From Dicaeum eximium (lineage: Eukaryota > Chordata > Aves > Passeriformes > Dicaeidae), in contig VWZP01009170.1 in assembly GCA_013396995.1 (NCBI GenBank), positions 1-64,000 of the forward strand: a stretch of DNA of 64,000 nt, read 5' to 3'. The stretch's first letter is position 1, and the number at the start of each line of letters is the position of its first letter. A program made the position numbers and the translations under genes. Below the pieces are notes generated by a model. It was not told the DNA's origin. It was given only the letters and a program-made list of their open reading frames with translations, and ran no database searches. Below, one piece after another: positions 38,291-49,620 of the stretch.

Positions 38291-38498
38291 TGACCTTGGT
38301 CCCTGGTGTTCTTCCCTTCTTCTAGCCATTCAGTGGTAGCTGGGAGTGGGGATTAACTTCTTAAAATAATGAAAAAACTTGAATCTATGAACTTGATGCA
38401 TATTAAATATTGGCCTTTCAAGCCTACTAATTTTTTTTTAATATTAATATGTAGAGCCTGTTTTTCTGGCATTTACTTCCATTCCTGGGACATCATAC

Positions 38499-41400
38499 CA
38501 GAAAGCAGGTGATCCCTTGTCAAAGACTTGTTTTTTAGGGTCAGATGTTCTTAGGAGTTTAGGATTAGACTTTATTTACTGCAGACTGTTCAGACCTTGC
38601 TGGGAGATGGCAAGAGATCAGACAGGAGTATCAAAATTATCCCCTTTGGCCTATTTGTCCTTCTGTACAAGCAGTGATTATCTTCTCTGTAAGCCCCTTT
38701 TGGCTTTAGGTGGGATTTAAAAAAAAATATAAATCTCCCAAACATCAAAGTTAATGAAATTAATAATGCATTTAAGAAATAAAATTGGTCAACATAGGGT
38801 CAAGTGAGAGAGGATGGCATGTCCTGGTGGATGGGGAGGGAGGGAGGGAGGGAGGGAGACAGTGTGGATGCTCTGACACTCCTGCCCAGGCAGTGCCTGG
38901 CCACAAAAACTGCTCCAGTATTTCTGAAAGGCACTGAAGTGTGTCCTGTACACAGCTCATGTTCTCAATGCCTAATTAAGCACAAGGTCCAAGGTTGTGT
39001 GGAGATGATCTACAGGTCTGTGTCTGAGTTGTACCACGTGCCCATTTCTGTTTTAGTTCCATAAATTAAGTCACTTTAGTTCTATACGTGTTAGAGGAAG
39101 TAATTTAGGTGCAGCAGGTCTCTCTGGCAGGAGCCAGGGGATGGTTTTGGGTCTTGCAAAGATTAATCTGTTCTCTTTAAGTGCTAATCCTTTCATCTAA
39201 GCTGACGTGAGGCTCCTAAACACCTTTCTACTACACCCCATTACCCAGATACATAAATCTGGTCAGGAAAAATCGCCTTCCAGCAGTGGGAAGTGATTAA
39301 TTTTTGGTGTGAGCAGAGTCCATGCAGGTTTGACATAAGGTTTTAGCAAGGTAGCAGGAATTAAAGGGCACATCTTGAGCTGATGAGACATTTGGCTATC
39401 AGGATGTTTAATGTCACAGTGTAAATAATCTCTCACCACTCCATTAAATGAGAGGCTTTCAGGGCATGGAGCTGTTGTTAATGACCACCTCCTAATCCTG
39501 ACTTTCACGGTGTGCTAATTCAAGGTCTCCCAGTGCTTTTTGCAGAACACAACTATTTTTCCAGTTAGGACTGCCCAGGGAAAGGGATACTGGGCTGAAA
39601 TGCACAATGAGAGGCCAGCAGGGGCAATGAATCCCTAAGGCCATTGCTCAGAGGTGCTTATTTACCCAAATTGAAAATAAACCTGCTGCTGGGAGGAGGG
39701 GAAAAACCTTTTTCCACGTTTAACCAGAAAGGAAGAGAAATGCACATTGCTAAAAGACAGAAATTATTCCATAATTGACACAAAACTGAGTCTAGAAGAC
39801 CTTGATTTTTGGAAATACATCCTGTAACAACTTAATTTTAGATGCTATCAGCACCCACACTGAGGGATTTTTTTTCTGTGGAGGGATTGAATAATTATGT
39901 AAAAACAATTAAGCCCAGCAAATATTTGCAGAGCTGTAATTCCTCGGGCAGTGCCATGACAGAAAGCAGGGCAACACTGGAAGAAAGCTGATAAATTATA
40001 TTTATTTAAACTTTCAATTAAAGAAAAACAAAACCCCAAAGCCGTCTTCATTTGATGCTTGGAAGGGCTTCACACAGAGGGTCAAAACTGTCAGCACATT
40101 TTGAAGGTATTCTCTGCCATGCACTGACAATTGTGGGGCCCTCCCTGATGAAAGAAGATGAGAACTTTATCCCCCCTGCTCTTCACCTTTCAACAAGTCC
40201 AGCTCTTGCTGATGTGTGATATTAGAGCTGTGAAGGTGACCTCCCCTGACAGCAGTGCCAGGGGGATGCTCCTGAGCACTGGGCTCTGCAGGTTTGCATA
40301 AGAAACTCTTGACTCCTGAGCCTGGTTCCTGGCTGAGAGGTTTTACTTGGATGTTTGTCAGTTAATTTCTGTGCTTCACGTGTTTTAATTGCTCAGGTGA
40401 TAAAGTAAATCTTTTATGATGTTCTAATGTGGCAGCTAAAATCACTCTTTTAATGCAGAGGTAGCAGCAGTTTGCCAGCCCAGGTGCTGAGGTCCATCCT
40501 GGGGCTTGTGTCAATGTCCTGTGAGGGGTTTTGTTTGCTGCTGGCCCTACTGGCACAGGGACCTTGTCCTTTGCTGGGGCATTTCAAGGAAAGGGAGGAA
40601 GAAGAGCTCTGAGGCCATCTTGGATGAAGGTGCTCCTTCATGGATGCCAAAACAAAGGGAATCTGCTGGCTTCATCTGCAAAGCCCCAGATGACCAAGGA
40701 TGGGAAGGGCTGATGATAATGATGATGAATGAAGATGCAAAACCTCTATGTTTTCTGTGCTGTGAACCACAAGGAGTATCCTGGCTGATGCACAAAATGC
40801 TCATCAAATACAGAAATGAAGCTTATTCAGGCAGTTATCTTTCCAGGGAGTCAGTCTGTCAGGGAAAAGCTGGCCTCTACCAACCAGTTATATATTTTGG
40901 GGGGGGGTTATAAGCAGTATTTCCATTAAAACATCAGTTCAGCCCAGCACGCCTGGAGTCTGCAACTCCTGACAGATAAACAGCTGTTCTCTGCTTCCAC
41001 CACTCTGGCCAGGTCTTGCTTATCCCTCCCCAGACACTCAGGGGGGACACAAAACCTACATTTGTCGCTATGAAAATGTGCTGAGGGTGCTAAGAGGTTG
41101 CACACCTGGCTTTTTCCAGCACAGGATGCAGAAATGTCCTTTTGTGCCCTCCATAAACAGCAACAGTTGGAGGCTGCAGCAGTATTTGGAAGCAACATGG
41201 CTGTGTTTGTTCCAGTCTTATTTATTTCCCTGAGGGATCTGCTATTGGCTTTGCTAGAGATTGGTGTTAGATTGATGAATGTTCAAGGAGCTTCAGCTCT
41301 TAAAGCCTTTGGAAAGGATCTGGTTTAGGTAAGGACCTGCCTTGCTACAGCTATGAGCTCTCCATCCCTCCAGAGCAGCCTCTTCAACAAAATCCTGCTG

Positions 41401-41599
41401 ATTAGGGACAGACCTAGTGCCTTGTTTGCTCACTAGTGATGGAACAACTCTGCATAAATTCCCAAATCCCTCTGTAAATAGCTCCTTACTGAGGTCCTGC
41501 CCTTCAGGCTTTGGTTGGGAAGGGTATGAGAAAAGCAAGCAGCTCTGAAGCAGACAAGCTGCCCTCTCACCTGCTGAAGTGTTGGATAAAGCAAAGATG
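38499..41599. other. Unique stretch, no gene recognised
   Basis: No gene is recognised. It contains a (GGGA)6 tract, an imperfect GAT-rich patch at about 40711-40735 and a run of 9 G at 40899-40907. The block 39880-40025 is AT-rich with ATTATGTAAA and ATTAA words and could be a conserved element. The longest frame is 135 codons (plus 40506-40913), unrecognised. Confidence 0.5.
38834..38857 (+). repeat. (GGGA)6 microsatellite
   Basis: Six perfect GGGA units. It is an ordinary simple repeat, similar to the one at 1868-1887. Confidence 0.92.
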
Positions 41600-41641
41600 T
41601 ACCTTCAAGGTCCCTTCCAACCCAAACCATTCCATGATTCC
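41600..41641 (+). mobile_element. CR1 LINE 3' tail fragment
   Basis: 'taccttcaaggtcccttcc' followed by 'aacccaaaccattccatgatt' is the terminal CR1 sequence in plus orientation. Nothing upstream of about 41600 can be matched, so only the last 40 or so bases remain. Confidence 0.85.
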
Positions 41642-44600
41642 TTGACCTGGAGGCAAGGGTGCACCCTGTCTGGAAAGAGCAAAAGACACCTGAAGCTATG
41701 AAGACCTGTGTTTGTGGTGTTTTACAACAGACACAGGGATTTGGTCAGACAAAGAGCAGGGCAGCTGGTCCAAGGGAAGGCAGCTGGGATATGGATGTGG
41801 ACAATCACATCTCATATCACTGGATCAGCAAGGATCTAAAATATGACATCCACAGCAGTGTCTTACTGATAGCTCCTGCTCAGGGGAGCTGAGCCTCCAG
41901 TGTAGACCCAACAGGACTTAAAGGGTGGCCTGTTTTTTACTGTAAGGATATGTAGCTTTCACTGACCAGGAGGCTGTCAGGACCCATTTCTTGGTGGGTG
42001 TGTGGGTGTGTGTTTGGATCAGACCAGAGGTGCCAGCATTGCGTGCCAGACAGCAGGGATTGAGTTTCTATGCTGTGCTTATACTATATGAGTCAAAACT
42101 GGGAAAAAAATAAATAAATATATATATATATATATATTTATATAGCAGGGACAAAGCACTGCTGACCAATTTCTCAGCCTTAGTGATGCTCATCTGGAGT
42201 GAACAGAAAGTCTGGAATCAATAAAAAGCCTTATTTAGAAAGCTGAGGCCAGATTAGGAAGAACAAATGCTCTGGAAAAGGCAGAAAGGGGTAGACAGAG
42301 CAATTATGAAAGGCAGAAAATTACACTCAACCTTTAGAGACACAAACGGGGTGCTATGTCAGCTTTTTAATCATCCATCCTATTTTCAGCACTGTGTTTG
42401 GGTTAAAACCTCCCTCCATAGCATGTCCTGGGTAAATAAAGCTGGGTCAGGGGCATATTTTCCTGCTCAGTGAGTGAGATAAATATAGAAAGATGTTTTT
42501 CACCTTTTGAGGAGAGGTTTTCCAAAGGAGGATTGGGAGCTCTTAGCCTGCTCGCAGGTAGTGTCTGTTTGGCACATTTCTCCCTCTGCCTTTTTTCCTT
42601 TCCTTTTGATTTTTCCTCCCCAAAGGATTTTTGAGCTTTTTTGTGCCACACACTCAGATGAGAGGCCTCCTTTCCTCAGGGGCAGAGGCAGAGCTGTGCT
42701 GCAGCCCTCCAGCTCTGGTGACAGGTTGGATAACTCATGGCAGCTCCCAGGAGGTCCTGTGAGGCTTGTGGGCTGCTAAAACCAGCAGTGAAACACTCCT
42801 TCCCTAACCTTGCAAAACACCCTCAGCTTTCCTCCTTGGTTAAAAAAAAAAGGGCAAAAATATTCTGCAGTGATGTTGTGCTGTGCATTATAGTCAGGAA
42901 AAATATATAGGCTGGGAGAGGAGTTAACCATGGGAATGCAGCAAAATGGGAAAACACAGCTAAAGCACAGGACTTTCCTTTTGTAGCCCTCACTGGGGCC
43001 CCATCTTGGCATATGCTCCATTGTGGCCTAGTCTCAAATGTTTTGAATAGCAGGAGGTTTCAATCAAACCTTTATTGACTGCGGTGTAAATTCTCTCTGG
43101 CTGCTGCAGACGTTTTTGAGATAAACAAAATGGAAGTGGATTTTGTTTAAATTAATGCCCCCAAGTGCTTAAGCAGTCACTTGAATCAGGATCAGTTTAA
43201 TATCTTTATTTAAATAGTCATGAAAACTTTTGAGAAATGAGAGTTTAGGAAATGAAGAGCAATTTGTCTTGAACACTTCAAAGTCTAAGTTTCAAAATTA
43301 TTTTCATCCAGTTCTTGATAAGCAGCCACTGAATGTAGTAAAACCACTTGGACCCTGGACTCCATGGAACTGGAATTTTTCTATTTCCTAGTCATCCTCA
43401 GCTTCTCTTTGCTTTGTGCAACTCCAGATAAGAAAGAGCCTTAAGAGTGGTGGTTGTCCAAAGCACATTTTGGGTGCTGTCAATATTTGAAAATTTTCTT
43501 TTATACATAAAAATTTAGATTTTAGAAATACAAATGATTGTCTTTTGACCATATTTTTATGGATCCCTGATTCATTAGCTGTGTAAGAATTCAGTGTATA
43601 GATGTTCTTCCTGTGTGAGTTCTGGCTGGCTTTTCCCCCACAACAGAGTCCACACACTTTGTAGCTGCACTTACAGCCTGTCACATGGTGGTGGCTTTTG
43701 GTTGGGGACATGAGGAACAGCAGGAACATGAGCAAACAACAGTGTTCTGATACTGGGAGCCTTTCAGACCAAGTTTCCTATCCAGCTCCTCAGGGTGAGT
43801 TGTGTGGGCACCTGAACAGGTCTGGGACTTTCAGGTGGGGCCAGGGACCTCCCATTCAGGCAGCAAAGGTTAGGCTGAGATTGGTGGCTTCTCCCTTGGG
43901 AGACCTGTTAAAATTTCCAGAAGAGCATCTTCAGCTAATTAATTGTAATTACAATGGAACCAGACCCCTGTCTCCTTTTTAAGCCAGCAGGAGTTCCCAG
44001 GAGGGGCTTTGTGGCCACGTGCCCCCTCCTAGCTAGCAATAAACCTCATGGTATCAAAGCATCAGCTGTGCATCCTCCCAGACTTGGAGAAGAGTTTGGA
44101 TTTGTCTTAGCTGAAGTAGTGTACTGCAAGGCTTTCTCTGCCTTCAGGATCCTCCCTCTGTCCTGGTACAGGAATATAACCCTCAGTGAGACACCCCAGA
44201 GAAGGTGAATTGGGCTGACAGACAGAGCAAAGCCCGAGGATGAGACTGGGTCAGGATCAGGGGCAGCAGGTACAAGTCCACTTTGCTGTTAATGCCTTCC
44301 TGTCTGGGAGTTTAATGGTGAAAGAAATTAAATATTCAGGAAAACTGGTGTGAGCTGTTGCTTCTGCTCTCCCTCAGTGTCAGAGTTGAGGAGATTGAGT
44401 CATTCCTGTGCTCCTGAGCAAGGCATTTTCATCCAGCTGACCACTGCAGCTCCTTCCTGCAACAAGCACCTGCCTCCCTGATGCTGCCCAGGCAGCACCA
44501 TCCCACTTTCCTGGTCACACCATAATGGGAACTGGGAACTCATTGCTCATGAGCTGCTTTAGTAACAGTACTTTTATTTTCAATAATGTGTCCTCAATGT

Positions 44601-47600
44601 TCTGTACACACATTCCTGCCATGAAAGACAACAGCAACAAAAAAAAAATCTGAACAGCTGTTCCTTTGTTGTTCAGCAAAAAAAGAAAACCAAACTACAA
44701 AGCAGCACTCCAGGGTAATGTTATCCTTTCACAGGGGGGTAAATGAAGAGGTTTGAAACATTTTCAGTGAGCTTGAGAACTTACTGTGGTGAGTTTTGGG
44801 AGATGAACATTGGTGCCTTGAGATGAGAGTCTTGCTGAAGGACACGTAGCTGCACTATTGCTGCTTGAACTTCTCTACAGGAATGCAGGAGCTACAGCCT
44901 GGCCCACCCAAACTGCAGGATGTCCTATAGTTATAGAGGATCCCAAAGGAGACCCCAGGACAGGAGGGAACATCCTCTGTCCCCTCTCTGGATACAAGAG
45001 TAAGGCTTGTATTAATATCACTCCTTTAAAAATCATTCACAACCTGTTTTTCATACAAAGCATTTGTGCCTCTTTACCTGATCTGTGCTATGAGGAAAAT
45101 TCAGCCTCTGGATTATGGGAGCAGTGGTGTGTGCTCATTGAGATATGCCATTCCTCAGACAGATGAGAGGTCCAGAAATTCTTCCCAGGTGTTTTAAAAA
45201 CCTATCAGGCTCCCAGTTCCAATTCTGAGAGCTGCTGAAGGGAGAAACTGCTCCAAGTAGTAGATTACCACAGTGACATGTGCAGCTTTGGGTCAGCTCA
45301 TCAGAAGTTTCCTTGCAGCAGAGTGGGGAAGCTGAAATCTGCTGTTTAACAGGTGACATGCAATCCTTTGATGTCAATCTGCCTTCTGCCCAGTGGGGAC
45401 ATGCCCAAGAGGTGCAATGCCCTGGCATATCTCAGTTTGCTTCACCTGCACCTGCTGCCAGGAGGGAAGGATCCAAGTCTGCTGCTGCTTCTGCAGCAAA
45501 CAAATGGTGCCCTCCCCAGCTGATAATTTCCCTGCCACAGCTGATTATGTGTCCTGTTGCTCTGTTTTTTCACAAAATTAGGGTATCAGGCAGCTTCTCA
45601 ATCACTTTTATGCTGTGTGTTTGCTGCCAACACTTTTGGCTCATCAGGAAGCCAGCCCTCCTAATACTCATTAGTGACAGGGAGAAAACCTCCCTGCCAC
45701 TGCAGGCTTCTGTAGTCACCACAGCCAGAAAAAATATACTAATTATTTGGTTTGGGGGAACCTGAAATTCCCTTTGGGTAGATGAAAGGTTCCATGGTTT
45801 GTTGAGATCAGAGTAAAGGTTGTTTTGGGGTACGGGCAGCTTTGAAGTTGCAACAAGCTCAGTCTGCAAGCCTCAGTCATTAAAAGAGACATCCTATTGA
45901 GTCCTTTAGTCCTGCTGGGGTTTGGATGCTGACCATCCAAGGGACAATAAGGGCAAGAGATGTGGTTCAATGCAGTAGAACCATGAGACACTGGCCTTTA
46001 CCCATGTGTCACTTGATAATTTGTCTTCTTTAGGGCTTCTGGGCAGAAGAAGAGGGGTTAGAAGAGGGGTATATATAGGATTTGTAAGAATTTCTGGGTA
46101 AAGATTACCCTTATAAGAACCCAGGAGGGTGGGGTCCTCCTGTTTGAGCATCATTCTCTCTGTTGCCCAAATGGTGACTCTTTGCACGATGGAGATGTGG
46201 TTTGTACAGAGATGGGGTCTCATTTCTGAACCCACTTGGGCAGAGAGGCTCTTGCTGGAGTGGGCCTAATTGCTAGAAAGATCCCCAGGGTTTACATTTG
46301 GAACAGTGCCTCGGGAACTGATGGGGATCTGCAGAGCTTCACAGGAAAATCTGCCCAGCACCCGTTTGCATTTGTCTGCCTTCAGCAAAAGCTATCAAGT
46401 TAATGCTAATTTAAATTCTCACTTAGGCATCTGTAGGTATAATTGCATAAAGCACTGTGCATTAAATTACATCCACACATGGATTTGGATTCAGAGTCTT
46501 CAGAAAGACTACATATGTCAGCCTATTTCCAAAATGCATTGGCCACTGAAGACCCAATGTTATTATGCACCCCCTTTTTGCTTGGAAACATAATGATCTA
46601 ACCTTACCCTGGGTTAATTATACCCTGGTACCAGTTCAATTCCCACAGCTCTCACATGCCATTGGGAAGCAGCATCCTTAATATTATATGGACCATTTTA
46701 CTGATGGCTCCCAAGCCCATGGATTGCACAAGTTGGTCAGGGTGGGTAAATAAAATCCACAAATTCAACAGAAGCTTAAATCTCAGTTGTAACATGCTGT
46801 AATTAATCACTACAGCTGGTAATGCTTGGAACCAGGCAGGATCCTGAGAGCCAAGCCAGCCTGAAACCTGCACAGAAAGCAGAGCCAGAGGGTAAGTCTC
46901 ATCTGCACATACCTTGTTTTCAGGATGCCACAGTTGTTGGGGTTTTTTTAGTTTTATTTTGCAAAGTACAATCTTTAAAGTGTGCCTTTAAAGAGAAACA
47001 ATTCCTGCAACTTGGAGCTCCCAGGGAGGACCTGGGTGTGCCCCTTGGTGGCACCAGCAGCATTCCAGTCCCCCCACCATGGGGTGAGGAGCCCTGTCCT
47101 GTGACACGGTTGATCTCAGGGGGAATTGTTTTTGCTGGGCCAACGTGCAAGGGGGAAGGTTGCTGTTGCCATTGGAAACTTCACAACTTTGTCCTTGAAA
47201 ATTTGCTAATACCTAGTTTTGGGTGTCACATAACTTCAGTGGCCTTCTGCTCAGCCTGTGCATGCTGCTGTCAGCACTGAGCTGTCTTAACACTGCATTA
47301 ATGTTTTCTCCTCTTTGTGCATGGGTAGAATTGAAATCCCCCTTGGGGAGGAAGCTTATTCCAAGCAAATTCCTAAACAATCAGTTGAAAAAAAAAAAAC
47401 CCTGAAATGTTCCTTCACTTGATTTAGTACTCCCTGCCAAATGAATATGCATGCCAGGTCTTGAGCCTGGTGCTGGAGCTGAGCCTTGAAGAAGGAATTG
47501 CCTATACAAGGCTTGTCCTTCAGTTTTGGGATCCAGTGCTGATTTCAACCAAGTCTGGTGAAAGAAGTGATCACAAATGCACTGTGTTTCTGCGTGGCTC

Positions 47601-48328
47601 ATGAAAAACAAAGAGCAGGTTTGGCCCAAGGTGAGGGTTGTGCTCAGATCCTGTCTGCTTGGCATGGATTTTTGGGCTCTCTGGGGACCCTCTTGCGTGG
47701 GGCAGGAGTTCATGTTGCCAGCATCTCCTGCTGGGCTTCACTCCCAGATCCTCCATTCATGAATTTTGAGGGTTATCTGGCTTCACTGGCCAAAGATGCT
47801 CTGCTAAGATACCTTCTCCTTCAATTCTTTCAGGTCCCATCAGGTTTCACAGCCTTATCTATTTTTCAGTCTTTTGACATTTGAAACTCTGTTCCCCTGC
47901 AAGGCCTCCTCCTAAATCTCAGCTTCTCAGAAGCCCCAAGGGGACGGTGCTGGCCCCTTGGGTGAAGCTGTTCTGGGTTTGTGGGTGGTGCCTTGTAGTG
48001 AACAGTGTGTTCAGAGATGCTCTGCTGGTTCTGCCTATCACTTTTTTGGGGGAGGAGTGAACTGGGACATGATAAATCACTAAATTATCACTTCTACATG
48101 CTGCTTGGGATGTAAATATTGTGTATAAACCCTCCCAAATGGTGTTAAACTTGTCTGCTTTATTTCTTCCCTCCCACCCCACCACTGCTGCTCTAAGTAT
48201 GATCTCTTAGTAGCTCAGTCTTGTTTTGTGTTTTGTTTTATATTTATGCCCACTTTCCCCAAGTCTCTGGGGGTTCTTTTAAAAACTCTGATATTGATTT
48301 TTTTCTTGGTTTAAAAAAACCCCTGAAA
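41642..48328. other. Long unique stretch, no gene recognised
   Basis: No gene is recognised; the longest frames are 161 codons (plus 45280-45765) and 152 codons (plus 46822-47280), neither with a known motif. An AT-repeat patch lies at 42104-42145. A block at about 45760-46260 with a 'gtatatatagg' TATA-like word could be an unclassified LTR fragment. The block 46380-46475 is dense in ATTAA/TAATT words. Confidence 0.45.
42104..42145 (+). repeat. AT-rich simple repeat with (TA)9 core
   Basis: An A-rich and AAAT-rich start followed by nine perfect TA units at 42119-42136 and a short imperfect continuation. (TA)n is self-complementary and can extrude a hairpin, but this one is short. Confidence 0.92.
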
Positions 48329-48352
48329 CACACACACACACACACACACACA
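48329..48352 (+). repeat. (CA)12 microsatellite
   Basis: Twelve uninterrupted CA units. It opens spurious short frames on both strands (48221-48467). Confidence 0.97.
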
Positions 48353-49070
48353 AAAGAAGCAGGTGCCCATGGCTCAGCCCTGAGTAGTACAGGAAGAGCA
48401 ACAGGAAGGCTGGCTTGTGGAGCTGGAGAAAAGCTCTGCAAGGCTTAAAGAAGCATCCCATTTCCACAGATGGCTTTTCTTCTTTTTTTTTCTAAAGGAT
48501 TATGGTGCTGGAAGGATCTGGAAGGAGTACAAGTCCCTCATCCCAGGTTGGATGTCTTGTCCTTAAAAATGTATTCTTGCAACTCTTGGAGAGTATAGTT
48601 TTAGATTTATCCTCACACCCTCCAGTCTTGGTGGTTCTGTTTTTTGTTTTTTGTTTTTTTTTTAATTTACCTCCTTTTCTCCTCCCTTTTGCCTGCCCTC
48701 ACTCCCCTAATGGCTGCAGGGGACGCGATTCAGGCGCTCAGCACCGCGCTGTGACTTCTTTCGCCAGCTGAAACTGAGCGGGTCTTCCACCCTCCTCTCA
48801 CAGCAGTGATGCAGAGCGAGGCACTGGCAGGGCAGGAATTTTCTCTGCTCCTCTGGTTTGATGTTTCACACAGCAGGCAGAGCCCCAAGCACCTGGTCAC
48901 CGTGTCAGGCCAGGCTGCAGCGGAGCGAGGTGACAGCAACGCGGCGGCTGCGCGACAGCCACAGCCAGTCTGACAGAGGGAAGGGTTTAAGGCCTCTAGC
49001 AGTGACAGGGCAACTAAGCTGAGCCCAGCCTGGGCCTAGCTTAATCCCTGATATGTGTAAAGCCCTCTTC
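48353..49070. other. Unique stretch with a small CpG-rich patch
   Basis: The part 48720-48960 holds about 16 CpG dinucleotides in 240 bases by my count, including the cluster 'acgcggcggctgcgcgac' at 48938-48955. This stands out against a CpG-poor window. It has no frame with recognisable coding character. It may be a minor CpG island, a promoter of an unannotated transcript, or part of an old GC-rich repeat. Confidence 0.5.
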
Positions 49071-49620
49071 TGTGCTGGGTTTTTTTGGTGGTCCCAGCAA
49101 GAGTGGGAACCCAACCCCCTGGGCCCTTTGGAGGGGGTTCCCCTGCTGAGTTCTTTTCCAAGGATGAAGAACGAGCAGGACTCTCTTTCTCTTGGTCTTC
49201 AGGTTTTTGTTTATTCTTATCATAAGTTCAGTACTGTCTGCACACCAGACTCAGCATGTGAGAAGCAAGGCACAAAATGGACCCCAAACACCCAAACCAA
49301 GGCCTTTTAAAGCTGTTTAACCCAATTACTTTCTAACACCTACTTTGTTTTTACTTTTCTACCAATAACTCCTACTCATCTATACATGTAACTTCCACAC
49401 TACTGCTTACTCTAACCAATAACTTTCTGCCACCAGTGCTACAGAAAATGGAACTGAAGAGGGACAAGAAGGAAGAAGGGACAACACCCAAAATCCTCCA
49501 TCTTGTCTCCTATTTACTCTCATATTAAAATCCTAAAACCCTAAATTCCTCACCCTGTGATAAACTACTACTATTACATACTACTACCTGTGTGCTCTAA
49601 CTCATTCCAAAGTCTTGGCA
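49071..49620 (-). mobile_element. Probable solitary ERV LTR
   Basis: Read on the minus strand, the segment starts 'TGCCAAGACTTTGG', has AT-rich U3-like sequence, a TATA-like TTTAAAAGG (complement of 49303-49311), and about 90 bases later an AATAAA polyadenylation signal (complement of 49210-49215). It ends in '...CCCAGCACA'. The TG...CA ends, the spacing of TATA-like box and AATAAA, and the 550-base length fit a retroviral LTR, and the wording resembles LTRs known from passerine genomes. No viral genes flank it. No target-site duplication is obvious, so the boundaries and family are uncertain. Confidence 0.6.
49210..49215 (-). promoter_or_regulatory. LTR polyadenylation signal AATAAA
   Basis: The complement reads AATAAA inside 'agaataaacaaa', at the position expected of the R region of the minus-strand LTR. 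It could still end transcripts that run through this locus from right to left. Confidence 0.5.

Larger units (their letters stand above)
37264..38498 (+). repeat. 617-bp tandem duplication split by a single N
   Basis: Positions 37264-37880 and 37882-38498 are the same length and identical apart from two substitutions that I could find: T at 37303 versus A at 37921, and C at 37729 versus T at 38347. The two copies meet at one N (37881). Each copy contains most of a 3'-truncated CR1 plus about 200 bases of AT-rich sequence. A single N at the junction is what a scaffolder writes when two contigs overlap but are not merged, so an assembly artefact carrying two haplotypes is more likely than a real recent duplication. 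Confidence 0.97.

Noticed and set aside
37499..38329. Two identical 70-codon minus-strand frames (37499-37711 and 38117-38329)
   Set aside because: They are antisense to the CR1 fragment and identical only because of the 617-bp duplication.
42104..42145. AT-repeat palindrome as a possible origin or structural element
   Set aside because: Nine TA units are common in vertebrate DNA and nothing around them supports a special role.
45280..47280. 161- and 152-codon frames (45280-45765 and 46822-47280)
   Set aside because: No recognisable domain, no supporting splice structure that I could identify, and a length compatible with chance.
48221..48467. Frames on both strands through the (CA)12 repeat
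   Set aside because: They are open because of the dinucleotide repeat; no coding character outside it.
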